Source: DATEOR01 sp963766725
Lineage (GTDB): Bacteria > Actinomycetota > Thermoleophilia > Gaiellales > Gaiellaceae
Assembly (NCBI GenBank): GCA_963766725.1
Contig: CAVYBK010000010.1
Span: 1 to 64,000, forward strand
Length of the DNA stretch: 64,000 nt
Direction of reading: 5' to 3'
Shown here: positions 16,801-25,324 of the stretch, piece by piece
How the letters are laid out: the number at the start of each line of letters is the position of its first letter
Position numbering within the stretch: the stretch's first letter is position 1
The notes under the pieces: generated by a model
Database searches by the model: none
The model's input: the letters and a program-made list of their open reading frames with translations, nothing else
Told to the model about the DNA's origin: nothing
Program-made: the position numbers and the translations under genes

Positions 16801-17819
16801 GCGCCGTCTTCAACGAGTCGGGCCAGGCCGGCGTGCGGGCGTCGTCGCTCCGGGTCGGAGACCTCGTCGAGGTGCGGAGCGAGGCGGAGATCCTCGGCAC
16901 CCTCGACGCGGACGGACGGCTCGAGGGCCTGCCGTTCATGCCGGAGATGCTTCCGCACTGCGGCAAGCGCTTCCGTGTCAGCGCGCGCGCCTACAAGGCG
17001 TGCGACACGATCGCGTGGAAGCAGCTCCGGCGGATGGAGAACGCCGTCCATCTCGAGGAGCTTCGCTGTGACGGCGCCGCGCACGGCGGCTGCCAGGCCG
17101 GCTGCCTCCTCTACTGGAAGGACGCTTGGCTCGAACGGGTCGACGAGGACGCGGGCGATGCGACGGTTACCCCGACGGAGGTCGCCGCTTCTGGCGCGAC
17201 CAAGGAGACGCTGGTCGCTGCGACCGAACGGGCCGCGGCCGAGGACGGAGAACGGCTCTATGCGTGTCAGGCGACCGAACTTCTCCGCGCGACCACGCGC
17301 ACGCTCAAGTGGTGGGAGCCGGATCAGTACGTGGAGGACGTCCGCTCGGGGAATGCCAGCGTGCGGAGCGTCGTCCGCGGGCTGCTCGTGGGCTTCTTCA
17401 ACAAGTTCCAGCAGGCGAACGCACGGGTCCTCCCCCGGCTCTGCCTCGTCCACGACTGCAAGCCGTATCCCTTCGTGCTGGGCACGGCCGCTCAGGGTGC
17501 CCCGGACGAGCGCCTGGGCCTTCAGCCCGGCGATCTCGTCGAGGTGAGGAGCAAAGAGGAGATCTTCGCCACCCTGGACGAACGCGACCGCAACCGCGGC
17601 CTGCGGTTCGACTCGGAGATGCTCCACTACTGCGGGATGCGCGCGAGAGTCCTCCGCCGCGTCGAGCACATCATCGACGAGGAGACGGGGAGGATGATCC
17701 ACATCAAGGGCGATTGCATCATCCTCGACGGCGTCGTCTGCACGGGCAGCTACCACCGCTCGTGCCCGCGGCGAATCTTTCCCTATTGGCGGGAGGCCTG
17801 GCTCAGGCGAGTGGCCTGA
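16791..17819 (+). CDS. uncharacterised protein with duplicated Cys/His domain
   Basis: A protein of about 342 residues, starting at GTG 16791 or TTG 16797 (the TTG overlaps the TGA of the preceding gene). Two homologous halves, residues about 22-117 and 246-341, share GDLVEVRS-x-EEI-x(2)-TLD, CG-x-R-x-RV and YW-x(2)-AWL-x-RV. Both carry C-x-G-x(2)-H-x(2)-C (C93/H98/C101 and C317/H322/C325), and each has an earlier Cys (C57, C281). The spacing suggests metal or Fe-S binding. The middle is helical and contains CQATEL and WWEPDQY. The opening beta strands recall small SH3-like folds. I do not recognise a function. Its position after EPS genes suggests a role tied to polysaccharide production. 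Confidence 0.8.
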   Translation: MGLSAVFNESGQAGVRASSLRVGDLVEVRSEAEILGTLDADGRLEGLPFMPEMLPHCGKRFRVSARAYKACDTIAWKQLRRMENAVHLEELRCDGAAHGGCQAGCLLYWKDAWLERVDEDAGDATVTPTEVAASGATKETLVAATERAAAEDGERLYACQATELLRATTRTLKWWEPDQYVEDVRSGNASVRSVVRGLLVGFFNKFQQANARVLPRLCLVHDCKPYPFVLGTAAQGAPDERLGLQPGDLVEVRSKEEIFATLDERDRNRGLRFDSEMLHYCGMRARVLRRVEHIIDEETGRMIHIKGDCIILDGVVCTGSYHRSCPRRIFPYWREAWLRRVA

Positions 17820-17831
17820 CGGGGCCGCAGC

Positions 17832-19157
17832 TCAGACAGCCGCGCTGATGCGCTCGTCGAGCCAGGTCTCTCCCATGAACTCGGTGTACTGCTCCGCCCG
17901 CAGCCGGTCGGCGACCCGGCCGGCCGGCAGCTCGACGTCGTCATAGGTCACGACCTCGTCCTGCCGTACGTCGCGGACGAGGCGGCACCCTTCGACAAGG
18001 CCTTCGGGGAGATAGCGCCCGGAGCTCATCTCCTCCGCGTTCGCGGCCTCGCCGTACGTCATGAACATGCCGTACTCGTCCAGCGTCTCGCCGGCCCGAA
18101 GGTCGCGCTTGGCGACCGCGCAGACCTCGACCTGGGGGCCGCCGAGTGGCGGCGCCACGTTGTCGTCGAGGAGGACGACGCGTGCGATCGAGTTGGGCGC
18201 CTCGAAGTGCGGGAGGTGATACGGGACCCAGAAGGGATAGAGCGGCCCCTCCCCCATTTTGTAGAGATTGAGGTAGTGGCGCTGCTTGGGATCTCGGTGC
18301 TCCGCGAGGCAGAAGATCTTCACGAACGCCGGGCCCACCGTGTAGTCGACGATCGAGCCCTGGGCCCTGACCTCCTCGACGTCGTAGAGCGAGGGCAGCT
18401 CCAGTGGGGAGCCGTCGAACGGCATGCCCCTGGACATGCCGCGCCGGAGGACCTTGGCGCCTGTGGCGTTGGCCACGATGGTCTGCTCGAAGCTGATCTT
18501 GGAGCCATCCGCGAAGGACGTGACCATCGCCGGATTCTGGCCCCACTGCTCGGCGAACCCCCGCTGCGTGTCGGGGTTCCTGTAGGGATCCTGTAGGCCC
18601 TTCACGTTGCCCATCACCCTGGGCTCGAGCCCGAGTCCCCGCACCCAGCGGTACAGGTTCATCTGCAGACCGGGCTCGTCTCCGTCGCAGGCCGAGAAGT
18701 GGACGCCGGCCCGCCCGGCATAGCGATGGAGGATCGGCCCGATCGTCGCGTCGAGCTCCGCGTTCATCGCGACGAAGTGCTTTCCTTGGGCGAACGCCTC
18801 GAGAGCGACCCGCGCGCCGAGCTCCACCGAGCCCGTCACATCCATGATCGCGTCGACGTGCTCCGAGTGGCAGAGAAGCAGGGCGTCCTCGGTCACCGCC
18901 GAGCGGCCGGAGCGCACGGCGTCCTCGAATCCGCTCAGGTCGTCGACGACGACGCTGTCCTCGGCGCCCGCGTAGCGGAAGACCTCGACCGCCTTGTCCG
19001 GCTTGCGCCCGTAGACCGCCACGACCTCCATTCCCGGCACGCTGTTCCGGATCTGGTTGGCCAGGCCTTGTGCCATGAACCCTGCCCCGAGAAGGCCCAC
19101 CCTGATGGGCCGGCCGGCCGCTTCCCGGGCGCGCAGCGCGTTGTCGACGATGATCAT
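17832..19157 (-). CDS. NAD(P)-dependent oxidoreductase with C-terminal SAF domain
   Basis: A 441-residue protein whose N-terminal Rossmann fold (RVGLLGAGFMAQGLANQI) resembles homoserine dehydrogenase/Gfo-Idh enzymes. The middle domain contains KHFVAMNAELDATIGP and CDGDEPGLQMNLYRWV. The C-terminal 100 residues match a SAF/AFP-like domain (VCAVAKRDLRAGETLD...YGMFMTYGE). Last of a five-gene operon on this strand, 2 bases after the 3,5-epimerase-like gene. A role in reducing or rearranging the nucleotide sugar made by the operon is inferred from context; no substrate is evident from sequence. Confidence 0.82.
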   Translation of the reverse strand: MIIVDNALRAREAAGRPIRVGLLGAGFMAQGLANQIRNSVPGMEVVAVYGRKPDKAVEVFRYAGAEDSVVVDDLSGFEDAVRSGRSAVTEDALLLCHSEHVDAIMDVTGSVELGARVALEAFAQGKHFVAMNAELDATIGPILHRYAGRAGVHFSACDGDEPGLQMNLYRWVRGLGLEPRVMGNVKGLQDPYRNPDTQRGFAEQWGQNPAMVTSFADGSKISFEQTIVANATGAKVLRRGMSRGMPFDGSPLELPSLYDVEEVRAQGSIVDYTVGPAFVKIFCLAEHRDPKQRHYLNLYKMGEGPLYPFWVPYHLPHFEAPNSIARVVLLDDNVAPPLGGPQVEVCAVAKRDLRAGETLDEYGMFMTYGEAANAEEMSSGRYLPEGLVEGCRLVRDVRQDEVVTYDDVELPAGRVADRLRAEQYTEFMGETWLDERISAAV

Positions 19158-19159
19158 CG

Positions 19160-19750
19160 TCAGGCCCTCGCCGGCTCGCGCTCGGGGGCCAGCGCCATCC
19201 GGCGGCGGAGCTCGGGCTCGACCTCCGCGAGGAGGGGCCAGGATGCGTCCTTGTCGGACATCTCAGTGACCGGGAGGGGCCAGGTGAGGTCGAGGAGCGG
19301 GTCGTCGTGCCGCAGGCCGCCCTCGGCCTCAGGCGTGTAGAACTCGCCGACCTGGTAGCTCGTCTCCGTGTCGTCCTCGAGCACCTGATAGGCATGACCG
19401 AAGCGCTCAGGGACGTAGATGGCGCGATGGTTGTCGCCGGTGAGCTCGACCGAGACGTGGCGGAGGTACGTCGGACTCTCAGGTCGCAGGTCGACGATGA
19501 CGTCGAGCACGGCGCCGCGGGTACAGCGGACGAGCTTCGTCTCGGCGGCCGGCGGATACTGGAAGTGGACGCCGCGGACCGAGCCGCGAAACCGGTTGAA
19601 GCCGATGTTCGCCTGCGCGATGACCGGCTTCAACCCGTGCTCGGAAAACTCGTTCTGGCAGAAGGCGCGCGCGAAGAACCCCCGGTTGTCCTCCCGTCGC
19701 TCGAGATCGATGACAAAGGCTCCCTTCAGCTCGGTCTCGGTGAAGAGCAA
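19160..19750 (-). CDS. dTDP-4-dehydrorhamnose 3,5-epimerase-like (RmlC family) protein
   Basis: A cupin-fold sugar epimerase of about 196 residues. Family signatures are EDNRGFFARAFCQNEFSEHGL, here with RGFFAR, the catalytic His in RGVHFQYPPAAETKLVRC, and DLRPESPTY, AIYVPERFGHAYQVLEDDTE and FYTPEAEGGLRHDDP. The frame is open further upstream, but TTG at 19750 is chosen because it follows an AAGGAG site and lies just after the stop of the PIG-L gene. The longer frame would be implausibly low-complexity. Third step of a nucleotide-sugar operon, probably epimerising a 4-keto CDP- or dTDP-sugar. Confidence 0.85.
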   Translation of the reverse strand: MLFTETELKGAFVIDLERREDNRGFFARAFCQNEFSEHGLKPVIAQANIGFNRFRGSVRGVHFQYPPAAETKLVRCTRGAVLDVIVDLRPESPTYLRHVSVELTGDNHRAIYVPERFGHAYQVLEDDTETSYQVGEFYTPEAEGGLRHDDPLLDLTWPLPVTEMSDKDASWPLLAEVEPELRRRMALAPEREPARA

Positions 19751-19764
19751 GTACGCTCCTTTCT

Positions 19765-20496
19765 CTACAGGGTCGTGTTGGACAGGGGCGCCGCGCCGGC
19801 GAGGATCGCTGCGTCGCCACTCGCGCGATCCGCCGCCCTCGGACCGGGCGTCAGAACCACCTTGCGGCCGTAGAAGCCCTCGGCGAGCCCAGACGGCGAA
19901 TTCGATTCCATCCCGCGGATTCGCAGCACCGCGAGGAAGAGATCCTCCGTAAACCAACGCCGCTCCCGCTGCGTCCGGAAGTGCTCGAGGAGCAGCTGAA
20001 CCTTCCGTTCCGCGACGGCGTCCGTCAGGCCGACGAAGACGTTCGGCGAGCCGAAGTCCCCGTCGTATTTCGGAATCTCGTATTCGAGGACGAGGTGGTT
20101 CCGGAAGGTGTTCCAGGTCAGCTCCGCGGCGAGGCGGTGATCCTGGTGGCGGTCGTTCGAGTAGTGCGTGAAGATGAGATCGGGAGCGAATCCTTTCAGG
20201 TCCTCGAAGACCTGCTTCACCTCGCCGCCGACGTAGGGAAGGAAGCCGTCGCGGTAGCCGTGGACGACGACCTTGCTGGCGGCCGCTCCTTCGAGAAACG
20301 CCTCGGCGCTCCTACGCGCCTCCTCCGCACGCTCCTCGTCGGCGCTCAGGACGACCCACCAGACCTCGACGCTCGGCAGCGACTCGATCAGGGTGAGGAG
20401 CGTTCCGCCGCACCCGATCTCGATGTCGTCGGAGTGGCAGCCGATCGCGAGGATCCGGGTCGGCGACGGCAGGTCGCTGAACGTCGTCTTCAGCAC
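19765..20496 (-). CDS. PIG-L family deacetylase
   Basis: A zinc-dependent de-N-acetylase fold of about 243 residues. The zinc motif is GCHSDDIEIGCGGT (HxDD), and the second is HYSNDRHQDHR. These enzymes remove N-acyl groups from sugars such as GlcNAc derivatives. GTG at 20496 is preferred over the longer frame because it lies 2 bases after the stop of the cytidylyltransferase and the fold begins soon after (RILAIGCHSDD). Its place between a cytidylyltransferase and an epimerase suggests it deacetylates an amino-sugar intermediate, so the final sugar may carry a free amine (inference). Confidence 0.87.
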   Translation of the reverse strand: MLKTTFSDLPSPTRILAIGCHSDDIEIGCGGTLLTLIESLPSVEVWWVVLSADEERAEEARRSAEAFLEGAAASKVVVHGYRDGFLPYVGGEVKQVFEDLKGFAPDLIFTHYSNDRHQDHRLAAELTWNTFRNHLVLEYEIPKYDGDFGSPNVFVGLTDAVAERKVQLLLEHFRTQRERRWFTEDLFLAVLRIRGMESNSPSGLAEGFYGRKVVLTPGPRAADRASGDAAILAGAAPLSNTTL

Positions 20497-20498
20497 GG

Positions 20499-21317
20499 CT
20501 AGGCCGGCTCCGGGGCGAGCAGGTTCTGCTCCTCCGACCAGACTTCCCACGGTCCCCGGCCGGAGGCGGCGAGCGCCTCGAGGTTGTGCTTGTCCTTGAG
20601 CGTGTCCATCGGCGCCCAGAAGCCCTCGTACGGATAGCCGAGCAGCTCCTCGCGCTCGATCAGGCGCTCAAACGGCTTCTCGACGAGCTCTTCTCCTTCG
20701 TGCAGGTAGTCGAAGATCTCCGGCCGGAAGATGAAGAAGCCCCCGTTGATCCACATGTCGGCGCGGGTCACGTCCTCGATGCCCCGCACGACCTGACCGT
20801 CCGCAAGCTGGACGGTGTGGAACGAGTACGTGGTCGGGCGCACGCAGAGGAAGGAGGCGATCTTGTCGTGCTCGTGGAAGTTGGCGAGCATGTCGGGCAG
20901 AGGAGCGTCAGTGACCGCGTCGCCGTAGGAGGCGAGGAAGGTCTCCTCGCCGACGAGGTGCTTCTGCACAGCGCGCAGGCGCTGGCCGATGTTGCTATGC
21001 ATCCCGGTGTTCACGAAGGTGATGCGCCATTCGCCAATGTCGCTCGCGAGCAGCTCGACGTGCTTCTCGCCGCTGCCTGCGCCCGAGAGCACGAAGTCGT
21101 TGGCCAGAGCCTCGTTGTAGTTGAGGAAGAAGTCCTTGATCACGTCACCCTTGTGACCCAGGCAGATGATGAAGTCGTCGTGCCCGAAGTGGGCGTAGTA
21201 CTTCATGATGTGGAGCAGGATCGGCCGGTTGGCTATCGGCACCATCGGCTTCGGGATGCTGGGCGCTGCCTCCTGGATCCGGAGACCGAGCCCACCACAG
21301 AAGAGAACGACCTTCAT
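20499..21317 (-). CDS. glucose-1-phosphate cytidylyltransferase-like nucleotidyltransferase
   Basis: A 272-residue sugar nucleotidyltransferase. It begins MKVVLFCGGLGLRI with the signature GG-x-G-x-R variant, followed by PKPMVPIANRPILLHIMKYY, FIICLGHKGDVIKDFF and the acceptor segment YGDAVTDAPL. The WMNGGFF-like WINGGFFIFRPEIFDYL and EGFWAPMDTLKDKHNLE segments are typical of RfbF-type CTP transferases, suggesting a CDP-sugar product. ATG 21317 is the start; it lies 4 bases downstream of the preceding gene. The operon layout supports the role of activating the sugar phosphate for the following enzymes. Confidence 0.87.
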   Translation of the reverse strand: MKVVLFCGGLGLRIQEAAPSIPKPMVPIANRPILLHIMKYYAHFGHDDFIICLGHKGDVIKDFFLNYNEALANDFVLSGAGSGEKHVELLASDIGEWRITFVNTGMHSNIGQRLRAVQKHLVGEETFLASYGDAVTDAPLPDMLANFHEHDKIASFLCVRPTTYSFHTVQLADGQVVRGIEDVTRADMWINGGFFIFRPEIFDYLHEGEELVEKPFERLIEREELLGYPYEGFWAPMDTLKDKHNLEALAASGRGPWEVWSEEQNLLAPEPA

Positions 21318-21321
21318 CGGC

Positions 21322-22359
21322 TCAGGCCAGCTCCGCTGCGTGCTGCCAGCGGAGGCGCGCATCCAGCGCCCCCTCGTCGAGCAGGGCCTTCAGGCGCGCC
21401 AGGCGCGTGTAGGAGTCGAAGGAATCCATGGTGAAGCCGACTGTGCGGAAGGCGTCGAACAGCTCGAGCACGCCGTCGCGGGCCGTCCAGACCGGCTTCG
21501 CCTCGGGAAGGGTGCGCCCGAGCTTCGCAAAATCGACCCGATAGCTCCGCGGATCGGGTCCCGCTCCTTCGGCGTACTCGATCTCGCAGTCCGGGAACGT
21601 GTCGCGAACGATGTCCGCAAGCTCGCTGACCCGATAGTTCTCCTTGTTGGCGCCCACATTGAAGGCCTGGTCGGCGACGAGCGCGTGCGGAGCGACGAGC
21701 GCCGAGGCCGCGGCCTTGACGATGTCGCGAACGTGCACGAGCGGACGCCACGGAGTTCCGTCGCTCATGATCAGCACCCGGCCCGTCGTGAACGCCCAGG
21801 CGGACAGATTGTTCAGGACGACGTCGAAGCGGAAACGCGGCGAGGCGCCGTAGGCCGTCGCGTTGCGCATGAAGACCGGCGCGAAATCGTCGTCGGCGAG
21901 CTCGTGGAGGGCCTCCTCGGCCCGCACCTTCGACTCCGCGTAGGCGGTCAGCGGCCGCAGCGGCGCGTCCTCTTCGATCAGGTCGTCCGTCCCTGAGGCC
22001 CCGTACATGCTGCAGGACGAGGCGAACACGAAGCGGCTCACCCCGGCTTCCTTCGCGGCCCGTGCGAGGGCCACGGTGCCGCCGAGGTTGATCTCCCGGG
22101 TGAGCTCCGCGTCGAGCTCCCCCAGCGGGTCGTTGGAAAGCGCCGCGAAATGCACGATTCCCTCGAAGCCCTCGAGGGTCTCCGGCGTCACCTCACGCAG
22201 GTCCATGCGGAGGGCCGGGATCTCCACCGTGTCGGGGACGAGGTCGCACCCCTCGTAGAAGAACGTGTCGAGGCCCGTGACATCGTGGCCGGCCTCGACC
22301 AACATCGGGCCCGCCACCGACCCGATGTAGCCGTGGTGCCCGGTGACGAGGACCTTCAT
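21322..22359 (-). CDS. NAD-dependent sugar epimerase/dehydratase
   Basis: A 345-residue extended SDR, first gene of the nucleotide-sugar operon. The nucleotide motif is MKVLVTGHHGYIGSVAGP. HFAALSNDPLGELD and the catalytic ASSCSMYGASG...YAESK (Ser, Tyr, Lys triad) are intact. Later motifs are MRNATAYGASPRFRFDVVLN and RPLVHVRDI. It is probably a 4-epimerase, 4,6-dehydratase or decarboxylase acting on the CDP-sugar; the sequence does not settle which. The ATG at 22359 has no strong Shine-Dalgarno, so this may be leaderless or driven from the 410-base upstream region. Confidence 0.85.
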   Translation of the reverse strand: MKVLVTGHHGYIGSVAGPMLVEAGHDVTGLDTFFYEGCDLVPDTVEIPALRMDLREVTPETLEGFEGIVHFAALSNDPLGELDAELTREINLGGTVALARAAKEAGVSRFVFASSCSMYGASGTDDLIEEDAPLRPLTAYAESKVRAEEALHELADDDFAPVFMRNATAYGASPRFRFDVVLNNLSAWAFTTGRVLIMSDGTPWRPLVHVRDIVKAAASALVAPHALVADQAFNVGANKENYRVSELADIVRDTFPDCEIEYAEGAGPDPRSYRVDFAKLGRTLPEAKPVWTARDGVLELFDAFRTVGFTMDSFDSYTRLARLKALLDEGALDARLRWQHAAELA

Positions 22360-22771
22360 AAGAGCAGTGCCGTTCCGCGCGTCTCTGGTCGCGGCAGGAA
22401 AACCTGTTCATGATCGTTTCGCCGTGCGAATGGTTCGCGCTCGGTCAAGAGATGCGCCCCTCCCCTTTGGCCGCAGAGAAACCCTTCGCATCAATATCGA
22501 GATAGACACGAATGGTGTCAAGCGAAAGCGCTGCAGCGAACCGAAACCTGGCCGAAAGGACAGCTGCGACTGAAGCCGGGTTCCACTCGCTGGTCAGGAT
22601 GGGGCCTACAGAGACGACCAGGCGCATCGCAGGCCTCCGCGACTCGCAGTGGATCATCCGCGGTTGGCACGTGGCGTGGTGGGGTCCTCGGGTGGAAAAT
22701 TACTCGTCCACTTCTTTGGGAATCGTCGCTGTGCACGGTCAGCGGGAGGCCGCCGGGATTCCTCCGGTCGG
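22360..22771. other. 412-base intergenic region
   Basis: Lies between the GT4 gene (-) and the start of the sugar operon (-). It is AT-richer than neighbouring coding DNA and must contain the operon promoter, but no -35/-10 pair, hairpin or RNA motif is convincing. An 87-codon + strand frame (22512-22775) has a plausible Trp-rich segment (QWIIRGWHVAWW) but no ribosome-binding site or homology I recognise. Confidence 0.4.
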
Positions 22772-25324
22772 CTAACGGCCTCGGCGGTGCTCCAACGCGA
22801 TCTCCGCGGCACGCAGGAATGCCTGGGCGACTCGCTCGACCGAACATCGGCGAATCGTCTCGGCGGAGTGGCGCAGCGAAAGCTGACGCTGTTCCTGAGA
22901 CCATGACGCCAGGTCGCGCATTGCCGCTCCAAACGCCTCGACGGAGCCCGCCGGGACGACGTAGCCATTCACGCCTGACTCGACGAGATCATCGGCCGAC
23001 CCCACCTGATCCGTAACAATCACAGGCAACCCGTTGGCGAGACCCTCGTGGACGACCAACCCCCACGGCTCGTAGAGCGAAGGCAACACAAGCGCGTCAA
23101 CGTCGGCGTAAACCGCAGGGAGGTTCTTCCCCTCGACGTAACCGAGCATCCGGATACGCGGATCCGCTTTAGCGGCGTCGTTCAGCGCGCCCTGGAGCGG
23201 TCCGTCTCCGACAATCCAAAGCTCGCCGCCGCGGAAGCGCTCGAACGCATTCAATAGGACGTCCAAACCTTTGCTCTCGATTAGGCGGCCAACGAAGAGG
23301 AAACGAGTCTCGGAGCCGGCGCGCGGCCAGGTTCGGGCGGGCGGGCGATCTGGCGCCATGGCAGAAATCGGCGCGATAACGATCCGATTCCGATCGACGC
23401 CCATCGTGACAAGGTCGTTCAGATGCCGTGTCCCATACGCGAGGCAGGCGTCTGCCGTCCGCATGTAGTGACGCACCCAAGGATTTGCGATCCTTCTGGG
23501 CCACGTCGGCTTCTCGCGGGTGAAGCTACCCCACCAGGGCACGACCGCCCAGTCCCAGCGCGCACGTGCCATCAGTGCGGCGATGTCGGCCGGCGACGAC
23601 CAGATTCCTCCCCCGGCCGCCACGACAACGTCTGGCGAAAACTTGACGAGTGGCCGCAGCGGCCGCTTCGGTAGATAGACGTAGGTGTCGAACCGAGTCC
23701 GAAAGCCCGACCCAATCGCGAATCGCGCGAAGTCCAACGTCCACGAGTCGAGCAAGACGTGCTCGAAATTGAAATCACGTTCGGCCGCCCAGCGCCGGTC
23801 CCGCTCCATCGTCGTCTCGGAGACCACCAGGAGCTCGCATTCGTCGCTTCGCGCGATCTGCTCGAACAGAGGCTTCGTGTACGGGGCGACCATGTTGACG
23901 ACCACGGCCAGTCGCAACGGCCTGCGGGAGGGTGTTCCGGCAACCGCTGCTGTTCGCTCGTCGCGGGCGCTCGTCACCGTGACGGCCGAGGCGCCGCTCC
24001 CGCCTCGTCCCTTAGCGAGCCCGTGACGGCCCTCGGGCTCACGCCCTGCACCCGCTTGACGGTACGCCGCGTGAGTCTGAACGTCATCGGCACGGCTCCC
24101 AGCGGTCTTGGGGAAAAGAGAAACCTGTACCCGATGCGCCATGGCGATGCGGGCTCCGCGGAGAAAGCCGTCCGCGCCCCGCTCGACGGAGACCTTCGCA
24201 ACGAGCTCCTGGGAGCGATCGCCTGCCCGCTCCCTGTGTGCAGCCGACCAAGACGCGAGGTCACGCATTGCGGAGGCGAGCGCATCGGCCGACCCGGCCG
24301 GTACGACGTAACCATTGACACCTCCCTCGACGAGGTCGTCGGCGGCGGCAACCTGGTTCGACGCGATCACGGGCAATCCGTTGCCGAGGCCTTCGTGCAC
24401 GACGAGCCCCCATGGCTCGTAGAGGGAGGGAACGACGAGCGCATCGACCTGCGCGTAAAGCGCGGGAAGATCCTTGCCGTCGACGTGGCCGAGGAGCCGG
24501 ATGCGACCTCCCTGCGACGCCGCAGCGGCTGCGGTCTGGCGAAGAGGCCCGTCACCGGCAATCCACAGCTCGCCCCCCGGGAAACGGGCGAATGCCTGCA
24601 GCAGGACCTCCAGGCCCTTCCGCTCGATCAGCCGCCCGACGAAGAGGAACCGTGTCTCGGCCGCACTCCGCGGCCACGTGCGCTCCGGCATCCGGTCGGG
24701 AACGAGCGCGGTAATCGGCGCCACGGCGACGCGATCCTCGTCGACCCCCATCGCCACGAGGTCGCGCACATGCCGGGAGCCGTACGCCAGGCAGGCGTCC
24801 GCGGTGCGCATGAAGCGACGCACCCAGGGGTTGGCCACCCGCCTCGGCCAGGTCGGCTGCTGCCGGTCAAAGCTGCCCCACCAGGGCACGAACGCCCAGC
24901 CTCGCCGCTGGCGCGCCGCGAGGGCGGCGATGTTGGCCGGGGACGACCAGATGCCGCTCCCGCCCGCAACGACGACGTCCGGCCGGAACTCCGCGAGCGG
25001 CCCGAGCGGTCGCTTCGGTACGTAGAGATAGGTGTCGAAGCGCGTGCGGAAGCCGGATCCCGCAGCGAGCCACGCGAGGTCGAGCGTCCAGGAATCGAGG
25101 AGCACGTGGTCGAAGGGGAGATTGCGCTCGGGCTCCCACCGCCGGTCACGCTCCATCGTCGTCTCGGAGACCACCAGGAGCTCGCATTCGTCGCTTCGCG
25201 CGATCCGCTCGAAGAGGGGCTTCGTGTACGGGGCAACCATGTTGACGATCACAGCGAGACGCAACGGCCTTCCCGATGGCAGACCCGGTGCCACCGCCCG
25301 CCCTTCCGCGTTCGTCGCCGTCAC
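22772..25324 (-). CDS. fused tandem GT4 glycosyltransferases (two copies in one frame)
   Basis: An 850-residue protein holding two full GT-B glycosyltransferases. Copy A covers about residues 18-400 and copy B from 450 to the end. Both read PLRLAV(I/V)VNMVAPYTKPLFE at the N-terminus, SETTMERDRRW next, and ETRFLFVGRLIE, GDGPL and SLYEPWGLVVHEGL in the donor domain. The copies align at an exact offset of 1347 bases. GTG 25324 is chosen because it overlaps the GT2 stop as GTGA. An identical GTGA occurs at 23977, where copy B could start independently. The link between copies reads through a fossil of the GT2 gene tail in another frame. It acts in the cytoplasm on the lipid-linked repeat. Confidence 0.85.
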   Translation of the reverse strand: MTATNAEGRAVAPGLPSGRPLRLAVIVNMVAPYTKPLFERIARSDECELLVVSETTMERDRRWEPERNLPFDHVLLDSWTLDLAWLAAGSGFRTRFDTYLYVPKRPLGPLAEFRPDVVVAGGSGIWSSPANIAALAARQRRGWAFVPWWGSFDRQQPTWPRRVANPWVRRFMRTADACLAYGSRHVRDLVAMGVDEDRVAVAPITALVPDRMPERTWPRSAAETRFLFVGRLIERKGLEVLLQAFARFPGGELWIAGDGPLRQTAAAAASQGGRIRLLGHVDGKDLPALYAQVDALVVPSLYEPWGLVVHEGLGNGLPVIASNQVAAADDLVEGGVNGYVVPAGSADALASAMRDLASWSAAHRERAGDRSQELVAKVSVERGADGFLRGARIAMAHRVQVSLFPKTAGSRADDVQTHAAYRQAGAGREPEGRHGLAKGRGGSGASAVTVTSARDERTAAVAGTPSRRPLRLAVVVNMVAPYTKPLFEQIARSDECELLVVSETTMERDRRWAAERDFNFEHVLLDSWTLDFARFAIGSGFRTRFDTYVYLPKRPLRPLVKFSPDVVVAAGGGIWSSPADIAALMARARWDWAVVPWWGSFTREKPTWPRRIANPWVRHYMRTADACLAYGTRHLNDLVTMGVDRNRIVIAPISAMAPDRPPARTWPRAGSETRFLFVGRLIESKGLDVLLNAFERFRGGELWIVGDGPLQGALNDAAKADPRIRMLGYVEGKNLPAVYADVDALVLPSLYEPWGLVVHEGLANGLPVIVTDQVGSADDLVESGVNGYVVPAGSVEAFGAAMRDLASWSQEQRQLSLRHSAETIRRCSVERVAQAFLRAAEIALEHRRGR
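22772..25324 (-). repeat. tandem duplication with 1347-base period
   Basis: Copy B (22772-23977) and copy A (about 24140-25324) can be superimposed by a 1347-base shift without gaps in their GT4 parts. A stretch of over 50 identical bases occurs at 23802 and 25149. The repeated unit also includes the end of the GT2 gene. Confidence 0.85.
23974..24141 (-). pseudogene. fossil C-terminal tail of the GT2 glycosyltransferase
   Basis: In a frame different from the fused GT4, this segment translates to YRFLFSPRPLGAVPMTFRLT, continuing to SPRAVTGSLRDE and a TGA at 23974. It matches the true end of the upstream GT2 (HRLVFAPRSLAAVPMTLRLT...SPKALRGWLGDE). It is the duplicate of the GT2 tail carried along with GT4 copy B and keeps the GTGA junction with it. 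Confidence 0.85.

Noticed and set aside
19751..19957. Longer N-terminus for the RmlC-like epimerase
   Set aside because: The extension is antisense-like low-complexity sequence overlapping the PIG-L gene; the TTG at 19750 has a good ribosome-binding site at the start of the cupin fold.
22512..22775. 87-codon + strand frame in the sugar-operon upstream region
   Set aside because: No ribosome-binding site, no homology I recognise, and it overlaps the end of the GT4 gene on the other strand.
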